Positions 62,910 to 64,000 of a stretch of 64,000 bases of DNA are shown here, piece by piece. Every line of letters starts with the position of its first letter. Position 1 is the stretch's first letter. Source of the DNA: Rallus limicola (taxonomy: Eukaryota > Chordata > Aves > Gruiformes > Rallidae). Below the pieces are notes generated by a model. The model was not told where the DNA came from and made no database searches. It saw nothing but the letters and a program-made list of their open reading frames with translations. The stretch is taken from positions 6,952,001 through 7,016,000 of the forward strand of contig JAKCOZ010000018.1 of the NCBI GenBank assembly GCA_022605955.1, written 5' to 3'. Position numbers and translations under genes: made by a program.

Positions 62910-62931
62910 AACCCATGGAATTCAGTTCTCA
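62910..62931 (-). ncRNA. MIR146A: Mature miR-146a-5p
   Basis: The + strand shows its reverse complement, starting AACCCATGGAATTCAG. All 22 positions agree with the conserved mature sequence, including U1, seed 2-8 (GAGAACU) and terminal GGGUU. Confidence 0.97.
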
Positions 62932-62950
62932 AAGCTGAGAATACACGACA

Positions 62951-64000
62951 TTCATTTTAGGGCTGTCCTGACACACAGTAGTATCTCACACTCCCGCTCG
63001 CTCCCTCCAGTGCCTGGCCTTCTTCCAGGTGCTGTAAAACAGAAGAGTGAAACCATCGCTGCAGCTGAAGCAACTCTACCCAGACTGTAGGTCAGATGCA
63101 GAATAATGGCTCCAGGACATATATATCAAAAAATAGGCTATTTTATGTTTTCTCGTGGCACCAGAAGCAGCCACACACATAGACAGACTGTGCCTTAACA
63201 CATAGCAGAAACCTTAGTAACAAAAAGTGAAATTTATAGCCAAGGAGTATAACTGTATAACATTTTGCACTTTTCTGGAAGCCTTTGAGAATTTCACAGA
63301 GGTAAGTTATAAATTTCCTTCCCTTTTTCTTTTTTTTAATACACGACACAGAGGTAAAAAAAACCTTCCAGAATTGCACAGCAATTTTTGTTAACAAAAT
63401 AATCCACCCAGAAGCTCAGAAGAAGGAAATCTGGTGCTGGTGAAGCCCTTCAGTCTCGTCAGGGTCTGGTGGCAAAGAGGCAGAAGCTGCAAGGACTGTG
63501 CTGCAGGGCTGTGACCTGATGATGTGACAACCTCATCCCAGGGTGACAATCTCAGCCCAAGGCAGGAGGACTGGGCTACAGACAAATACTGTTCAAACAT
63601 ATTGAAGATCAAAGCTGATGTCTCAAACAGGAAACACCTCATCAGTTCTGACAAACCTAGAAGAAGTCACAAGTTTCATTATATATCCCAAACTTGGAAT
63701 TTTTGAGGAAAAATAGATTGCATGAGATATTGGATGATGCATTCCTCTGTAAATTAAATGTTATATCTGCAGCACCATGCATAAACAGTGTTGGTTTAGT
63801 TTAAAAAAAAACAAAACATATTTATTTGGAACATTTTTTAACATATTTCTGTATGTTCCAGGGAGATCAGGCATCACAAAAAAAAATTCCCTTTGGGTTC
63901 AATGAAAAAAAAATTTGGTCTGTAATAAAATATTTGAAGGTCAAGGGGATTTCGGATTAAATCTTTTAGCCTTAAAAACTAAACTTAGGTTAATTTACTT
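62951..64000 (-). other. Upstream flank of miR-146a, probably within the host transcript
   Basis: In human, the hairpin sits in a downstream exon of a lncRNA (MIR3142HG) whose NF-kB-responsive promoter is many kb upstream. By analogy this stretch would be transcribed on the - strand ahead of the hairpin. I cannot fix exon borders or a promoter, and no coding gene is visible here. Confidence 0.4.

Larger units (their letters stand above)
62846..62950 (-). ncRNA. MIR146A: miR-146a precursor hairpin
   Basis: Read on the - strand, the 5p arm (62931 down to 62910) is identical over 22 nt to vertebrate miR-146a-5p, with seed GAGAACU and the 3' end AUGGGUU that separates miR-146a from miR-146b (AUAGGCU). 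The 3p arm (62889 down to 62868) reads ACCCAUGGGG then CUCAGUUCUUCA and pairs with it almost throughout: a one-base U bulge near the base, one A/C mismatch and two U-G wobbles. The loop is about 20 nt. Flanks GTGTATTCTCAGCTT and CTTGGATATTTCTGTC match the human precursor flanks. Known role: an NF-kB-induced microRNA that dampens Toll-like and IL-1 receptor signalling through TRAF6 and IRAK1. The convergent position next to ATP10B matches human 5q34. Confidence 0.97.

Noticed and set aside
1..64000. CRISPR arrays, operons, tRNA or rRNA genes
   Set aside because: No regularly spaced repeats, no compact gene clusters and no tRNA or rRNA signature were seen; the intron-rich layout is that of a vertebrate.

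Overview
The window is vertebrate nuclear DNA, most likely from a bird. Genes are split by GT-AG introns, most of the sequence is non-coding, interspersed repeats are sparse, and the few recognisable ones are 5'- or 3'-truncated CR1 LINE fragments, the dominant avian retroposon. Nothing here is bacterial, plasmid or viral in organisation.

Left part (1-14449): the 3' end of a P4-ATPase lipid flippase gene on the + strand. Eight coding exons (3142-3445, 4345-4421, 4963-5088, 6451-6651, 8500-8580, 8685-8789, 9215-9402, 12129-12627) join in a single reading frame of 526 codons plus TGA. They encode the end of the P domain (DGANDVSM motif), transmembrane segments 5-10 and a cytosolic tail. Sequence and synteny identify it as ATP10B. 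The start of the gene, including the DKTG phosphorylation site, lies left of the window. A 3' UTR of about 1.8 kb probably ends near 14449.

Middle part (14450-62845): about 48 kb with no protein-coding gene that I can support. It holds two clear CR1 fragments (22412-22780 on -, 36508-36748 on +), a probable third CR1 tail (55108-55165), several microsatellites and short tandem duplications, and one striking CpG island (52930-53310). The island has a TATA-like box and a GC box and looks like an orphan promoter.

Right part (62846-64000): the microRNA gene MIR146A on the - strand, with the 22-nt mature 5p sequence intact and a well-paired hairpin. In human, ATP10B and MIR146A are neighbours in convergent orientation on 5q34. 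The same convergent pair here confirms both calls. The sequence right of the hairpin should be the 5' part of the miR-146a primary transcript, whose promoter lies outside the window.

The two loci are functionally separate: a lipid flippase thought to act in late endosomes and lysosomes, and an inflammation-responsive microRNA that restrains NF-kB signalling. The most interesting unexplained element is the CpG island about 9.5 kb from the miR-146a hairpin, on its 3' side.
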